Shown here piece after piece: positions 13,963-26,396 of a DNA stretch of 64,000 nt. The translations under genes and the position numbers were made by a program. Position 1 is the stretch's first letter, and each line of letters opens with the position of its first letter. The notes under the pieces are model-generated. The model made no database searches. It saw only the letters and a program-made list of their open reading frames with translations, and had not been told where the DNA came from. Source of the stretch: Drosophila miranda (lineage: Eukaryota; Arthropoda; Insecta; Diptera; Drosophilidae); contig NC_046673.1 in the NCBI RefSeq assembly GCF_003369915.1, forward strand, positions 24,419,718 to 24,483,717. Direction: 5' to 3'.

Positions 13963-14659
13963 TTTATTGTTAGGATTTTGTTGTGTGTTTTTTGTGGATT
14001 TTGTCGCCTTTTGTTGTACGATTTGTGTACGATTACGAGTATATATAATTTATCTTAAAGACAATTAACAATTATTACAATTATTATGGTACACAACTAG
14101 ATGGTTTCTCTCCTCCTTATATACTCCTTACACATAGGATGGTATATGGTATATCGGTCTATAGAGTTATGTACACACATGCAAAAAAAAAATCACTTTC
14201 TCCTAGGACTATTAAAAAAAATGTGGACAAAAAAAATGGTCTCTTCTTAGGGCTAACGATTATATATATATAGAGTACATATAGTAATATCTATCTGTAT
14301 AATATATAGACTTTTGCATCTGCACTTTTTTCTGTAGATTTATCAACAATAAACACATTTATATATAAAAAAAAACACTAGATGGATCTCGTTCTACGGG
14401 TTTCTTCTCCTCAAAGAATGATTAGAATATCTGTAGAGTCACACGTGGCTCGACATCACGATACCCGCGACTCACTTGGAGAGAATAAGAGAGAAAGAGA
14501 GAGAGAGATAGAGACAGAGATATATGGGGGATCAGGATCAGGTATTGGGGCTTAGTGATTAGGAGCATGGCATCGGTTTCAACCGTCAACAACAACGAGG
14601 ATGAGGATGAGGATAAGGAGGACGTGGATTGTGGATGGTGATTGGTGATTGGTAGAGCC
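13963..14659 (-). other. btd: Probable btd 3' UTR
   Basis: This is the - strand sequence after the btd stop codon. It is AT-rich with CT-type simple repeats around 14480-14520. The nearest AATAAA on the - strand that I noted lies at 13963-13968 (TTTATT on +). No strong downstream GU-rich element accompanies it, so the end point is tentative. Confidence 0.35.
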
Positions 14660-16965
14660 TTAGGCCGTGGCATGCGGATGATAGGCCGCTGCCCAGGCAT
14701 TGTGATGATGATGCGGATGCGCATGCGGATGATGCGGATGCGAGTGCGGGTACCCATAACCGGAGGAGCCGGTGGCAAATTCCGTGGGATAGCTGGCCGC
14801 ATACTCCGACTTCATGTGGCCAATGAGGCTGGAGTAGCCGCCACCGCCGCTTGAGTGGCTCGATACTGCATTGGAGCCCGCACAGCTCGAGCTGGAGTCC
14901 TGGCTGGCGCCGCTGGCGAGGCCGGACATGGTCAATCCATACTCCGCCGCCAACTGGGATTCGCTCTGCATAGCCAGGGCGGCGTAGTGCTGCTGCTGCG
15001 ATGCCAAAGCGGCCACAGCTGCCGATGCGGAGGCGGATACAGATGCGGATGCGGAGGATGCCGATGCCGATGCAGATGCCGATGGGGATCTGGCCGAGGC
15101 GGAGGAGGAGGACGGGGAGCTGGCCGTGACGGGTACTGAGGTGGCGGTCACTGAGGTAGTCGGTAGTTGTATGGCACGATTGTTGGCGGCACTGCTCCAC
15201 GGCTCGTAGCTGCTCCCCAGCCCGATCTGCGACTGCTGTTGCTGTTGCTGCTGATGGTGGAGAGCCGCTTGCTGCTGGAAGAGTGGGGGCGGCGGGGGTG
15301 GAGCCGCCAGCGAGGTTGAGGCGGAGGATGACTGCTGGTAGAGATTGGCATAGGGGGCATAGCTGTGGAGCAGGGCGCTCTCCGGCTGCTCCTGCTTGAA
15401 CTCCACAGGTGGCGAATGGGTCTTGGACTTTTTCTGGAGCTTCTCCGCCTTCTCCTGCTTGATGGAGCCGGAGCCGGTACTGGAGGCAATGGCTGCCGCC
15501 GCCTGTTCCTTGGCCTCGGCGGCGAGGGCCTTCTTGCTCTTCTTGTCCTTGAAGTGGGTCTTCTTGTGCTTGCTGAGGTGGTCGCTGCGCGAGAACTTCT
15601 TGGAGCAGATGGGGCAGGCGTACGGGCGGTAGTTGGTGTGGGTGCGTCCGTGCCGCTGCAGCTCGTCCGAGCGGGAGAAGCGCTTGCCGCAGGTGAGGCA
15701 GAGGAACGGGCGCTCGCCTGTGTGCCATCGCAGGTGGGTCTTCAGGTGGGAGGCCTTGCCGTAGAGCCGCTCGCAGCCGGGTATGTGGCAGATGTGCTGC
15801 TTGCGACCCCGCTCGTCCGGGCCGACAATGGGCGGCAGACCGCTCATCTCGTTGGTGCAATTGGGGCAGGTGCATCGCACCGAGCGACGTTGCAGCTGCG
15901 TCTGGAAGGCGATGTCGTCGAAGTTGAAGCTCGGATAACTCTGCGAGGACCACGGCTGGTACAGGCGCTCCTGGTGCGAGAACCAGGCGGCCGACGAGGA
16001 CATGCCCACCGCGTTCCCGTAGTAATCCGACGCGTATTGTGCGTACGGGAATTGGCTTCTGCAAGGATCGCAAAAAGGGATGGAAATGGAGGATTAGTTC
16101 AGGGGCTATCATGGGAGGATTCGAGAAGCACTTTCTTCTTTTCTTTCTTTCTGTTATCCTTTCTTCCTTCCGGCGATATTTACCTTGAGGGCAGACCCGA
16201 GTAGGCGGCTGCTGCCGAATTCCATCCGTAGGCGGCGCTGGCCACCGCCGCTGCCCCCAGATCCGCGGCTGCCGCTGCAGCTGCTGCTGCCGCCGCCGCC
16301 GCTGCTGCTGCCGAGGATGATGATGAGGGTGTGGATGCGGATGCGGAGGATGTGGCTGCTGTGGAGGCGGCCACTGCCGCTGCTCCTGCTGATGGCACGG
16401 CGATCCTGCTCTCCCCCGTTGCGGTGGGACTGGCCGAGATGCTGGCAAAGGACTGGGCCGGCGAGGGGAAGATACTAGGCGACACGCTCGCCGAGGATGG
16501 TGCCGACTGGATGCTGGAGTTGGGCGAGGCCGTGCCCGTGGAGGAGGCCTGTGGCGGATATTGCATTTCCATTTTCATTCCGGGTTTCCCGATTCCGATG
16601 CCGATGCCAATCCCAACGCCGTACAGCGGGGAGCTGCTGGTGCTGCAGCCGCTGATGCTGGAGCTGCTGGAGTTGGAGTTGGGGGTGGTGCCACTGGAGG
16701 CGCTGGCGCTAATAAAATCATGCGACGATTGCTGCTGCTGCTGAGTATGTTGCATCTGCTGTTGCTGTTGGTGTTGCAAGTGGAGCTGTTGCTGCTGGTG
16801 CTCCTGCTGCTGTTGCAAATGGAGTTGCTGCTGCTGCTGCTGTTGCGGTTGCTGTTGCTGCTGCTGGAGATGCGGATGGGGATGCTGTTGCAGGTGGGGA
16901 TGCTGCTGCTGCTGCTGCTGGGGCAGAGCATAGGGATTCAGGTAATTGCAGGCCGCATCAATCAT
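14660..16965 (-). CDS. btd: Buttonhead, Sp/btd-family zinc-finger transcription factor
   Basis: Two coding exons, complement(16184-16965) and complement(14660-16058), are joined through a 125-bp intron (donor GTAAAT, acceptor TTGCAG; codon AG|A). They give 726 aa. The start [13 protein letters not shown] matches the Btd N-terminus as I know it. Residues 15-75 are Gln/His-rich, with later Ser, Ala and Gly runs. The btd box (CTCPNC) lies near residues 318-323. Three C2H2 fingers follow at about 345-425 (CX4C, then two CX2C fingers), ending at [11 protein letters not shown]. The CX2C spacing of finger 2 (FLCLTC) is the Btd form; Sp1-type proteins have CX4C there. The C-terminal part is poly-Gln/Ala/Ser and ends in a His/Pro-rich tail. 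Known role: nuclear activator binding GC/GT boxes, a head gap gene downstream of Bicoid, also needed with Sp1 in limb primordia. Repeat-length differences are expected between species. Confidence 0.95.
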
Positions 16966-17672
16966 ATTGTAAATGCAATTTGCGTGGTGATTGGATGCTG
17001 ATTCCTGGATGGAGGAAGAGGAGGATGGTGGTGGCTCCTCTGCTATGGATTCCTCTGGATGCTGCTGCTCCTTCTGTGCTCCTTCTGCTCTTCCTTCTGC
17101 TTTAACAATTTTCGCACATTTCGCTCTTGCACTTATTGATATTTGTCTTGTAATTATGGCACGCTTTTCACTTTAGTTTTATAATTATAGTCTTTCCACA
17201 GCCGCTGGTTGCTGGTTGCTGGTTGCTGCCACTACCGCTGCTTCTGCCACTGCCACTGCCACTGCCGCTGCTCCTCAATAATTGCTGACGTCGATGCGTC
17301 GCACACACGCGAAATGGAACCGCAAAAAAAACCCAACGACCGAACGAAGCAAATTAAAGGCTGAAACACAACCAAAAATTCACAAGTCCCCGGAATCGCG
17401 TGGTATATATCGAGTATATATATATATATATAGTATATAGATCCGAAACAAAGTTGCAGTTTTTACTGTAGACGGTGCTGCAAACGAGGGGGGCCGCGCA
17501 GCTCTCGTTCTCGGATTCGAATTCGTTTTCGGTGTCGATGTTGATGTGTCGATGGTCGGATTCTCTTCGTCGTGCTCTTCTCTGCTGCTTTGGTGCTCTG
17601 TTCTGCTGCTATGCTGCTTTGCTGCTGCTGCGCGTGATGTGATACAACCACCGTTAATTATCGTTCTCGACT
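16966..17672 (-). promoter_or_regulatory. btd: btd 5' UTR and candidate initiator
   Basis: On the - strand TCAGTC at 17674-17669 fits the Drosophila initiator (TCAKTY), placing a candidate start at 17672 and a leader of about 700 nt. No TATA box lies about 30 bp upstream. A TA-rich run at 17400-17445 lies inside the putative leader. The initiator call rests on the motif and on the nearby GA/CT array. Confidence 0.35.
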
Positions 17673-17870
17673 GAATTCCAAAACGCAGCGAGAGAGTCTA
17701 ACAACGTACAAAACGAATCACTGATGACGGCAGCAGCGGCGTCGTCGTCGTCGTTGTGCGGGTAGCGGCGGGCAGCATAGCATGCCAGCAGCAGCAGCAG
17801 CAGAGGCATGTCATAGTGCTGTACTCTTCTGGCCGACTGCTCGGGTCCTGCCTCACTGTGGCTGTGGCTT

Positions 17871-17874
<4 letters not shown>

Positions 17875-17922
<48 letters not shown>
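17875..17922. repeat. (CT)n / GAGA array upstream of btd
   Basis: Near-pure CT dinucleotides (GAGAG on the - strand), about 200 bp upstream of the candidate btd start. Such arrays bind GAGA factor (Trl) and are common near developmental promoters. Function here is inferred from position. Confidence 0.7.
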
Positions 17923-18890
17923 GCGTTCGCTGTCTCTGGCCTGCTGCTGGTGGTGTGGTGGTGGTTGTTTTTGGATTTGCCTTTAGGGCAGCACTATCTG
18001 TCTCACTTGCTCTCGGGCACTGCCATGCTTGCGGGCTCTCTCTATCCCTCTTTCGTTTGTGCTTCTTCTTTTCGGGTATCCGCAGGCGTTTTGTTTTAAT
18101 TTCTATGTGTGGGTTTGTGTGTCAAAGCAATTGGGTGAGCATTCCATTTTTGTGGTGTCGTGTGGTTGTTGTTGCCGCAGCAGTGGTTGTTGTTTTAATG
18201 CCTCCTATGGTCAATCTTGTTGCTCCTTAGACTCTGAGACCTGACCACTTCAAGCTTTAAGCGAAGGATATATGTACATATCTCCTATAACTTTCAAAAG
18301 ACTTCAATTATTCGACCATACAAATCAAAGTTAATTATTTTCAGATTTTTCAACACTTCTATCCGTCCAGATAATTACATTTATTAATTTAGAAGAATGT
18401 AGTAGATACAATTGAATAATATAATGTTACTTCTTATCTACGAATATACTTTTTACATTTGCTTTGAATTATGTATATTTTCGCAAAAGATTTATTGCAG
18501 ATTAAGATGCAGATTTATTGATCATCGAACTTCAAGGGTATGTTAGCTTCGTCTTTTAAATTGAAGAATCCATTTGCTTAATGTTAATTGGGCTTTGTTC
18601 TCAGTAAAGAATAGCAAGGTAGTAAATATGGAAGTAAATCGACAGATTTTTATCCCTCTTTATAATCCCATTATTACCCATGCATATGATGTACACATGT
18701 ATACCCTTTCTCAACCCATTTATTCCCATTTGTTTTCATGTAATTTACTTTTTTTGTTCAAAAGAGAACAAAACTAACAATTTCTCAAGAGTAAACGAGA
18801 CAGGCAAAAGAGTCAGACATTGCTCATCATTTTAATTAAATTAAAATTTCTGTTTTATGGCATTTAATTTTTCACTTTACACCATCTACC

Positions 18891-18921
18891 TCTCCCTATC
18901 TCTCTCTATCTCTCGCTTTCT
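18891..18921. repeat. CT-rich GAGA-type array
   Basis: Interrupted TCTC repeat, the second GAGA-type array upstream of btd. A pure GAA repeat lies about 25 bp further along at 18945-18968. Confidence 0.65.
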
Positions 18922-19198
18922 CAACATCTAAGAAAAGGGAACACAAGAAGAAGAAGAAGAAGAAGAAGCGAAAGGGGAGTGAGGTTAGAGACGGTGCTGG
19001 GAACGGGGAGCGGGGGCATGGCATAATTCAAATATCAATACAATAACAATAAAAACTAATAAATTTGTGGTCGCGGCCCAATGAAATAACTGTATTTAAA
19101 GGGGCGTTAACCAAACACCACCACAAAAGAGAGACGCAGAGGCGCAGAGCGGGCGAAGGCGAGTGCAAGACGTCGACAGCAGCAGCAGCAGCCGCGGG

Positions 19199-19234
19199 TC
19201 TCTCTTTCTCTCTCTCTCACTCTCTCTCTCTCTG
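19199..19234. repeat. CT-rich GAGA-type array
   Basis: Third interrupted TCTC array in 1.4 kb upstream of btd, flanked by a CAG-type repeat at about 19180 and a GT run at about 19262. Confidence 0.65.
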
Positions 19235-21015
19235 TATGCGCTTGCCTTTGCCTTTGCGTGCATGTGTGTGTGTGTGAGCGCACATTAATCACAATTGTTG
19301 TTGGCTCTCCTACCCAACCCCACCCCACCCCACCCTACCCTTCTGGCTATCCATTTTTATTATGCGGCGTCTTTTTTATTACGCATACGCAACGTGGCTC
19401 CCCGGCCACAAATTTTACGATTTGCTGCCGCTGCCGCTGTACTGTGAAAAGATAATGATGACTCCTAAACCGAAACGAGCCACGGAAACAAGGGGCACGC
19501 AGCAGTCGGCCAGAGTGATCGACGGGAAAGCTACCCAGTACCACCCCATCGCGAACTCGCGAGCTTTGAATCACTGTCGTCCCATTGGGACGATCCACCG
19601 TCGTCCTGGGAAGTTTAACATAATATCAGGGTAACTTTAAATACCAATCCTATAAGTCGCTATCCAACATCACTGATTAACCAGATTAGGGGACTAGTTG
19701 TATCTCTGCTAACAGTGTTAATATAATCGTGAAAATCCCTGGAAATTTTGATACACATTCCAAAGAGATCTGTAGATATGTAGATAGTGTCGACCGCCAA
19801 TTCATTCAATTCTTGTAGAACGCCAAGGAAACAAAGAAACAAACTTTAAAAGTGCTTCAAGTTCAACCAACTGTATCCCATTGATTATTTTGATATTAAA
19901 GCAAACGCATCCCCTATGCCCGACACTCCCTGGCTGCTTCTCTGGCACTGGGTATCCTCTGACTGGGACCGGGACTCTCTGGCTCTCTGGGGTAACATGT
20001 AATGAAACGGAAGATACAATTATATTGAAGCAACAACAACACCAAGGAGTAGAAGGAGAAGGAGAAGGGGGAGAAGGAGAAGGAGAAGGAGGAGCACTGT
20101 CTCGTGCTGCCAGAGGAGCACTCTCTTCTGCCCTTTTCCCCGCCCTTCGGGTAGCTCCTCCGTTGGCGAAGATTTATGACAATGCTGAAGTCAACTAGAC
20201 CTGAAGACTGTCTGCCCTTCCCTGCCACTGCCCTGCCCCTGTCTACCGGTCTGGCCGGTCTCCTGTTTGCAGCTTTTGTCCTTGTTCTTGTTCTTGTCCT
20301 TGGGCCACAGCGTCGCCGCATAATCAATTAGCAAAAAAGGAGCCAGGCCGGGCCAAGGAAAGTTCTGCCTCACGCTACGCCGCCCCCTTTTTTATTCCTG
20401 CCAGTAGGTCAAGTGAGATGTGGGAGTGTCTGTCTGTCTCTCTGAGTGGGGGGAGGAGAATCAGATGCCAGATCTTTGAAGAAAGATCTGAAGAAGTGTC
20501 CAAAGGAGGAGCGCAGAGCTAAATAGCTGAGAAATAGGCAAAGAAGATCAGAGCAAAGTGTATATTTGTACACATCAAGGGAAAGTCTCTGATATGAAGA
20601 ACATCCAGAAAAGGAAGAACTTTCAGAGGAAGGTTAGGTTCTCGCCACAAATCTCCACAAATATTGTGCAATGCTAATCTTTTCGGTGGGATTTGAATCC
20701 AAATCCAGTCTCAAGCCTACACAAACAGTCAACCTTTCTTGTCCTTCCCCTTACCCCACCCAATCCTGATTCAATCCCCGATTCAATCCATGGCGATAAT
20801 CAATTGATTAGCCAGGACGAGCCCACCAAACAGACACAAACAACTGTCGTTCGAAGTGTCTTGCGCGGATCAGGATCAGGAGCAGGATCACGGGGATTCA
20901 GACGATTCAGACAATTCAGGTAGAGATCACAAAAGTTTTGACTTCTGTGCATTTAGCGACACCCAAAGCTCCTCATCCTCACCCGCGCCTGGGGATTTCT
21001 GCACTAGATCGCCGC

Positions 21016-21887
21016 TAATCCACGCCAGGAGCGAAGCGTAGCGGAGCGGAGCTGGTGAGGATTACCGGGAGGGAATGTTGTGCTACCTAGCCCCTGACTC
21101 GGCTACGCCTGAATCGTAATTATTGATTCCCTGATCCCTGATCTGACGATCCACCAATCCATCCATCCATCCATCCATCCATCCACCACCCATCGAGCAG
21201 ATTAATATCATATCTTCCTGGTCTCGGATTAAACCGCACCCCTGGTCGGTGGTCAGTCGCCCCTGTGGGCGGGTGGGCGAGTGGCTGAGTGGGTGAGTGT
21301 GTGGGTCGGTGGGTCTGTGTGCCTGTGTGCCTGTGTGTGTGGGGCCATAAATGCATAATCCACGTTTTACGATCGCTTAGCAGGAAAAGTCAAGGGATCG
21401 TCTGCGGTAATCCGCAACCAGAGAGGGAAGGAGACAGATATACAGTACATGTAGATCAACAGCCAGAGAGTGTGAGCGAGAGACAGATAGAAGTCGAGCC
21501 TCCCCTCTAGGAGTCACAGGTATATGGGAATCTTATTCAATTGAAATTTCGCATTCCGTTCTAATCCTTTCGGTACCCTAACCCTTGCACTCCTGCGCTC
21601 TTGCGCTCCTGCCTACTGCCTCACGATTCGGAATCCTTCGATTGCCTTCCCTCAACCCGATATGCAGATTTATGTTAATTGGATTTATGGGGATTTTCGC
21701 ATTTAAATCCTTTCACTGTCTGCAAATATTTTGGCCTTTCTATCGTCTTTGCCCCTGCTCTTGCCCAGAGATTAGCCACGAAACCCTAATCTCCCGGGGT
21801 TTTTCTCGCCAATTGACTTTGAACTCCGACATATCTCCTGTATACTTATTCCTATATCTCTTCTTCGCTTTAGTCAAAGTCTAATCC
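21016..21887. promoter_or_regulatory. TAATCC cluster: candidate Bicoid/Otd-responsive enhancer
   Basis: Six exact TAATCC sites on either strand fall within 872 bp: 21016, 21059 (GGATTA), 21226 (GGATTA), 21408, 21562 and 21882. About 0.4 would be expected by chance in this length at even base composition. TAATCC is the K50 homeodomain site of Bicoid and Ocelliless. btd, whose coding region begins about 4 kb away, is a known Bicoid-dependent head gap gene, so a head-stripe enhancer is a natural inference. In the flanks I noted only isolated sites (18664, 24200). Confidence 0.45.
21157..21184. repeat. (ATCC)n tetranucleotide repeat
   Basis: Seven units of ATCC within the TAATCC cluster. The repeat contributes ATCC but no TAATCC site. 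Confidence 0.85.
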
Positions 21888-21999
21888 GTCTGATCTGTCT
21901 CAAAAATGAACCAGAAAGGGCCGCTCATTAAATGGCATTCAATATCGAAACGTTTTTGTCGAGGCAAACGTGGGATGCGGCGTTCCAGGGCTCTGAATA

Positions 22000-23870
22000 T
22001 TCTGATTTAGAAACCTAAAATTATACTTGTTCAAAATTATTCTTCGTTTTTGCATAGTAATCGTAAATGCAAAATCTTTATAGAGTCGTAAATGTGCAGA
22101 GACAATAGACTAGGGGTTTATTCAAGGGTTTTTAAGCATCCGAGATCATTCGAGCACCCAAAAATTGTCTTAATTGAATGCATTTAATTTTCATATCGAA
22201 TTTAATAACACATTAAAGATATTCAAGATTAAAGATATGCTTTGCTGTAGGCCTTGCTATCGTGAATTGTGGATTGTCTGCGAGCAATGCCTCAGGGCTA
22301 TTAACATTCTCTCAGATATGCTCCAATCGTGCCTGGAAACCAGAACAGAGTTTAAACATAACAAAATACATGTAATTAATGACATTACCTTCCCTTTCTT
22401 TCTGATCCTATAAATCCTTTCATTTCGTATAGCCTGTGGATATATCAGAAATATGTACATGTTTAAGTGCCTAAAGCACTTGATATTCGAGATCCCAGGG
22501 CGAACAACAGCTGGCTGCTAACCTCCATCGATCCATCGTTCTATCGATCCAAATGGGAATCAGGGAACGCCTTCTCCTCGGACTCCGGACTGTGCCGACT
22601 GTGCCCCCGTCTTTCTGAGCGACAGATTGCGCAATGCCTCGATTTTGGCCCAAGGCCAGGGCGCGCCTCCTTTGACCTTTTCGGACGGTGGGGGCGGGGG
22701 CGCGCACTTGCAACCGAATCTTCATCTACTTCCAGGGAATTCTCTAATCAAGCGGCTCCGATGCAAAAAAACCAAACACACACAAACAATAGAATCAAAC
22801 AATAAATTTTAATTTCAATAATAAATATTTCTCGTGTGCGTGTGCGTGCGCCTGTCCGTGTCCGTGTCCGTGTGTTAGGGGCAAGGGGCAAGTGACAAGG
22901 GGCACTGGCACTGCCACAGGCAGGGGCCGAACCGCGAACAAGATATTAGAGATCTCCTAGGAGACCATTTTGCACTAAAAATGTCAACAGCATCAATTTA
23001 CAAGACCCCGAAAAAAGAGAAAGAGACAGCAGAGAGAGAGAGAGAGAGAGACAGAGAGGGAGAGTGCCGAAACAAGAGGATTCTAACACTTCCAGGGAAA
23101 TCACTTTACCCAACAGCAAGGAAAATCCTACCCAAAAGGAAGGCTCAAAAGGCAAGGCACTTGTTCGCCGCTGGACGGGTGGAAAGGGGGAAGGAGAAAC
23201 AGGAGCGGCAGCCAGCCAGCGAGAGAGAGCCTCCGACTCCGACTCCGACTCTTACTCCGCTGGAGAAGAAGAGAAGAAGCCGCCAGGACCATAAATGGGG
23301 TGTCGAAATGATCATCAGTTTGAGGGCGCCCCGCGGCGGCCTTCGGTCCTCTGATCTCTGGCACCGCACGCCCCGCTGGGAGCGAGAGAGAGGCATAAAA
23401 CAGTGGCAACTGTGGGAAAGAAACAGACATAGAGCAGGGAAAGAGCTATGGGAAAAATCGATTAGATTTTCGCAAAAAGAAAAGACAAAAAAAAAACAAA
23501 ACAAAATATGGGGAAAACAAGGCGACAAAGCAGGTTACAATGAACAAAGGACGACTAATTGGTGCGATACTAAATTGCGAAAGGCTCTAAAGAGAGACCG
23601 CTGTTCCTTTCAAAGTCCTTAGATGTCCTGCCGTTGCTCCTTTGTCGGCAAATGGCATGAGAGTCCGGTGACAGCGTAGACGGGAATATGCTCTATTTTA
23701 GTATTATTATTTGGAAATATGGCTAGTGCCAAAAATGTTCCCTATAGGTTGATTAGCTTTAAAGTTTGTAAAAATAGTTAAAATTCAAATTCCAACGGAC
23801 ATTTTCCCAAACAACAGACGGCGCATTGGGCAGTTAGCAAAGACACACGCCACACGAATTTAGTGCTGAC
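22000..23870. other. Noncoding DNA between btd and nej
   Basis: AT-rich at the left and with a (GA)n run near 23034-23060. The 213-codon open frame at 22981-23622 (+) is Lys/Arg/Glu-rich because of purine-rich simple sequence, and shows no domain. Confidence 0.5.
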
Positions 23871-23880
23871 TCTGCGCTAC

Positions 23881-23889
23881 AGAGGGCGC
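23881..23889 (+). promoter_or_regulatory. CTCF-like site AGAGGGCGC
   Basis: Exact match to the AGRKGGCGC core of the fly CTCF motif. It lies between the btd regulatory DNA and the nej leader, a sensible place for an insulator. One short motif only. Confidence 0.3.
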
Positions 23890-23989
23890 TGTCTTTTGTC
23901 ATTTGACAGTACTATATATTTTGTATTTTCACATTTAACAGCACTTAATGTTTGGTATTTTCTCTCCGGAGTGTTACAGTCATACTTAA

Positions 23990-24001
23990 GGATGGCCATC
24001 C
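23990..24001. repeat. 12-bp perfect palindrome GGATGGCCATCC
   Basis: Perfect palindrome about 100 bp from the CTCF-like site, in AT-rich DNA. No factor assigned. Confidence 0.6.
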
Positions 24002-24913
24002 CTCCGTGAGCAATTCCGATAGTCGTGACTGACAATGAAAAGATTTGAATTGGCTATTGCAGAAATATTAATACAAGATTTCTACAATTCCTATATGATT
24101 TTTAACATTTCTATTAATTTCCAACTCTTATTAGACAGACGCCCGATATATTGATGAATCAAATTATAAATATTGCCGAGCTGGGAAAACAGAACACGAT
24201 TAATCCTGATTAACCATGATAATATATCCCTTAGATAATTTTTCGTTAACAAATGTATGCTTTAGACATGCTCAAAAATACTAGAGAAAAATCAGGCAAA
24301 GTAAGATTTCAAAAGTAATTCCAATATTCACATTTAATTGCCTCATTATCGCTGCAAATTGCTGAATAAATACGAGTTATCTAAATAATACTTTTAGGTC
24401 ATACAAAAATGTATTTAAATATATGACAATCCAGCTAGTTCCAGAACATTCCTTTTCAGAATTTATTTTCATCGTAATACTACAAAAAAAAAAACCAAAA
24501 AGCCGACCGCGACCCAGTTTTAGGTGCCCTAAAAGTCACGGGCTTGCTACTTGGGGAAAAAAAATGAATAAAATTAAAAATTACACCATTGCTGAGTCTA
24601 GTTTGAGCAGGAGTAATATTTCGAAATCGAATTCTGTAATTTGAATGATGAAGCTAGCCGGGATTTCACCAATTCGTAGCTCTATGACGGAAGAGAATAC
24701 CTTAAAAACTTGTGAACGATCGTGGCGGCAGGCAAATTGCTCATCTCTGAAGCGGAGAGAGCATAAACAAGGCCTACCCACCCCGCCCCCCCCCCCCTGA
24801 CCACATCATGGCGCACTTTTCCAACAGCGGAACAAAAAACAGAAAGATAGAAAACGTAGGAAAAAAATTGTAGATGAAAATTGGCGCAAAAATTACACGC
24901 GAGCCCCGAAACG

Positions 24914-24930
24914 TGACGTAGTCGTGACGT
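24914..24930 (+). promoter_or_regulatory. Two CRE half-sites (TGACGT) 11 bp apart
   Basis: TGACGT at 24914-24919 and again at 24925-24930, one helical turn apart. These are CREB/ATF-type half-sites about 1.5 kb upstream of the candidate nej start. Weak evidence for function. Confidence 0.3.
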
Positions 24931-26390
24931 TAGTAGACTTGCAAGGCAGCCGGCGAAACGTATGTAGAAGATCACACTTGGTCGCAATTAATGGCGCACT
25001 ACCAAAGAATAGAATTCAATAATTGGACAAATGCATTTAAACGTAAAATATGCTGGGCATTATGCCCAATCGTCACTGGACATTTTGGAAAGAAAATGAT
25101 ATTTTTCTCAGCAGCGCACTCTCAGAGAATCCACTCACTCGCTGACCGGACTCGTTAGAGTGCGTCACGCCAGCTGGCCCGCTTACACGCACGCAGGTAA
25201 TGCCAGAGAGATCGGCTCTGTCTGTCTCACTCACATTCGTGCCAACGTGTCTGTCTGCGTGTTTGAGTGAGAGTGCTCTCTGGCTGAATATGCGTTTGTG
25301 TGTGTGGCCCAGCAGCCTAACCGCCATAACAAAAAAATTGTAAATATTTATGCGGCCGCCCTTCTAAAGCGCGCGCCAAAAAAAAACCGAATGGAATACG
25401 CATCCGGATGAAATGCGCGGCGGAGCAATGGTTGGAACTGTAAGCCAGCAGCTAAGTAGCCTTTTATTGCGGAATAATTCACAAATAAATGTTTGATTCC
25501 GTGCGCTCTTGTTTCGATGGCCACCGGTTCGTCGGACAAGGACAACACTAGTGGTGCGTCCTGTGGCGGATGTTTGCGGCCTGTTGTCGCTCTCTCTGCA
25601 GCCGCCCGCTCACCGAAAACATGCTACTCCGCGAGTTGTCTAACACTGTGGCCAACAGAGATGAGTGAAAGTAGTGACCCGATCTGACCCGTTTGTAGCA
25701 GAAATGTGAATTTTGTAATATGGTTTTCTGATAAAATGAATCCCCATAAAACCAAGCATTTATTGAAAAATTAAAATATTCGTGGCGATTCCATGAAAAG
25801 ATTTTTTCGAGTGGAGTTTGTTTCGATTTTACTTTGCTTCAACATATGTATTAAATACGGTTGCCCATATCGATGTTTCCAGCCATTTGCTTATATTACG
25901 AAATTCATCTTATGAAAGAAAAGTTCAATATGCCAGAAAGGCGATATCTTTAGAGGTTCCCAGTCTGATTTTGTGATTTCCATGCGTCTTCAAGCCAATA
26001 ATAAAATAATTAGGAACATTTGCCGGAATACCATATACCATTCGGCAGTGCATTTCAGCTATGCATATGATATGTTTCCTAACTTACGTTATGTACATAT
26101 GTATGCCCACATGTCTGAGCTGCATGCTGCATGTCCCTATCATGTTGGGATTTGTCCGTATTCTTGTCCTGAACATGTCCAGAAAAAGGAACATGATCGG
26201 ACATGATCGTGAAAGAAGTGATCTAGTAGCTTAAAAATACTTTGCCAACCAGTCAGGACATCACTACCGTCGACCACTCGCTGGCTTGTTATCTGGCCCG
26301 CTCTCTCGCTCTCCGCTCCCGTAGTAGCGGGCCCGTAGTCGTTTCAGCTTCAGTCTTTCTTTCTAGTTCTGTTGCTACTCGTTCGCGAAA

Positions 26391-26396
26391 TCAGTT
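26391..26396 (+). promoter_or_regulatory. nej: Candidate nej initiator TCAGTT
   Basis: TCAGTT fits the Drosophila initiator and is followed by a T/A-rich leader-like sequence. Another TTCAGT lies about 45 bp upstream. No TATA box. The nej start could equally be elsewhere in 26.3-27.5 kb. Confidence 0.3.

Noticed and set aside
15365..16204. 279-codon + strand open frame antisense to btd
   Set aside because: Antisense shadow of GC-rich, codon-biased btd sequence; no splice or promoter support.
14586..16448. Long - strand open frame (620 codons) overlapping btd in another frame
   Set aside because: It crosses the btd intron and is out of frame with the zinc fingers. Its Arg/Pro/Gln composition is what shifted repeat-rich coding DNA gives.
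22981..23622. 213-codon + strand open frame between btd and nej
   Set aside because: Purine-rich simple sequence gives Lys/Arg/Glu; no domain, no promoter or splice context.
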